A stretch of DNA of 7,776 bases from Methanospirillum hungatei (GTDB lineage: Archaea; Halobacteriota; Methanomicrobia; Methanomicrobiales; Methanospirillaceae), in the NCBI GenBank assembly GCA_003251955.1, contig QKDV01000036.1:1-7776 (forward strand), given 5' to 3'. The notes below the pieces were generated by a model that saw only the letters and a list, made by a program, of their open reading frames with translations, made no database searches and was not told where the DNA came from. Position numbers and translations under genes: made by a program. Every line of letters begins with the position of its first letter. Position 1 is the first letter of the stretch. Below, one piece after another: positions 7,177-7,776 of the stretch.

Positions 7177-7776
7177 ATGAAACGATTAATAGTCCTAATA
7201 ATCCTAGTAGTCAGTATATTACTAGCGAGCCTTCCAGCAGTCGTATCGGCTGCTGATCTGATCCTTGAGCCGATGCCTGATACCCTTCAGATGGCTGATG
7301 AGGGTGCGGCATCACAGGATGATGCATTCTTTTCAACTGCTGAGCCCATGATAAAATCCCTTTCAAATGGCACGGTGCCTCTTGGAACCCAGCAGATGAA
7401 GATGAATAGTGCTTATTCTTCTATGAAAGGAATGAAAATCAGCCCCGAACGGTTTGATGAGGCGGAAGCAACACTTGCCTTTCTGTACTACTCAATGAAG
7501 GCTGGAGAGGCATACGATAATTATCATGATACTAAAAATTCTGTGGCCTCCGTGACAAACGGGATTGAGTTCTATGATCTTGCCCAGATCTATTACCAGA
7601 CTGCGAGCGCCTGGTGGGATCTCATTTCTGGCTTATATCCAAAAGTAACCCTCTATAATCTACCGGCCTCAAGTGATCCTTTCCCTGATGATGATGTCAG
7701 TGTTGGAACTGTTCTTGAAGGTCTGAAGTACCCAATTCTCATAGAACACAGAAAACCCGATCCAGAAAAGCCATAT
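7177..7776 (+). CDS. Exported protein of unknown function, C-terminus beyond the window
   Basis: An open frame of exactly 200 codons runs from ATG 7177 to the right edge without a stop. It starts with a clear signal peptide: basic MKR, a hydrophobic core of about 17 residues rich in Ile, Leu and Val, and a likely cleavage after VVSA (about 22-25). The mature part is acidic near its start (ADLILEPMPDTLQMADEG), then has a probably helical region rich in Met, Tyr and Ala (about 75-155, with FLYYSMKAGEAYDNYHD and IYYQTASAWWDLISGLYP), and then a DPFPDDD segment. There is no cysteine in the visible part, so it is not a lipoprotein, and I see no known domain. An in-frame TGA-GTG pair precedes the ATG, so the start is at 7177 or the adjacent GTG; GAGTG just upstream is only a weak ribosome binding site. 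It is divergent from the pentapeptide gene. It is a convincing gene, but I do not recognise it. Confidence 0.8.
   Translation, partial: MKRLIVLIILVVSILLASLPAVVSAADLILEPMPDTLQMADEGAASQDDAFFSTAEPMIKSLSNGTVPLGTQQMKMNSAYSSMKGMKISPERFDEAEATLAFLYYSMKAGEAYDNYHDTKNSVASVTNGIEFYDLAQIYYQTASAWWDLISGLYPKVTLYNLPASSDPFPDDDVSVGTVLEGLKYPILIEHRKPDPEKPY

Overview
The window looks like a piece of a euryarchaeal methanogen chromosome, most likely from the Methanomicrobiales (a Methanospirillum-like genome is my guess, not proven). The grounds are a family D DNA polymerase small subunit (found only in archaea), a coenzyme F420 biosynthesis radical SAM enzyme of the CofH family, an archaeal/ER-type signal peptidase with a Ser/His active site, archaeal-style AT-rich promoter elements and GGAGGTG-type ribosome binding sites.

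Layout from left to right: (1) 1-1676, minus strand, a membrane-bound ion-pumping pyrophosphatase whose C-terminus lies beyond the left edge; (2) a 198-base divergent intergenic region; (3) 1875-3155, plus strand, an exported tetratricopeptide-repeat protein; (4) 3178-4602, minus strand, DNA polymerase D small subunit (DP1), convergent with the TPR gene and apparently initiated at an AUU codon; (5) a 222-base divergent region with promoters for both sides; (6) 4825-5556 signal peptidase I and 5566-6651 a CofH-like enzyme, plus strand, nine bases apart and probably co-transcribed; (7) 6652-7020, minus strand, a small pentapeptide-repeat protein whose stop codon directly abuts the cofH stop; (8) a 156-base divergent region; (9) 7177 to the right edge, plus strand, the first 200 residues of an exported protein that I do not recognise.

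Most of this is housekeeping: energy conservation from pyrophosphate, replication, protein secretion and cofactor synthesis. The genes do not form one pathway. The signal peptidase is the likely processing enzyme for the two proteins here that carry signal peptides (the TPR protein and the unknown right-edge protein). I found no CRISPR array, transposon, phage gene, tRNA or rRNA, and no convincing new multi-gene system. The points most worth a second look are the AUU start of the DP1 gene, the divergent CofH paralog uncoupled from cofG, and the sequence signatures of the pyrophosphatase.
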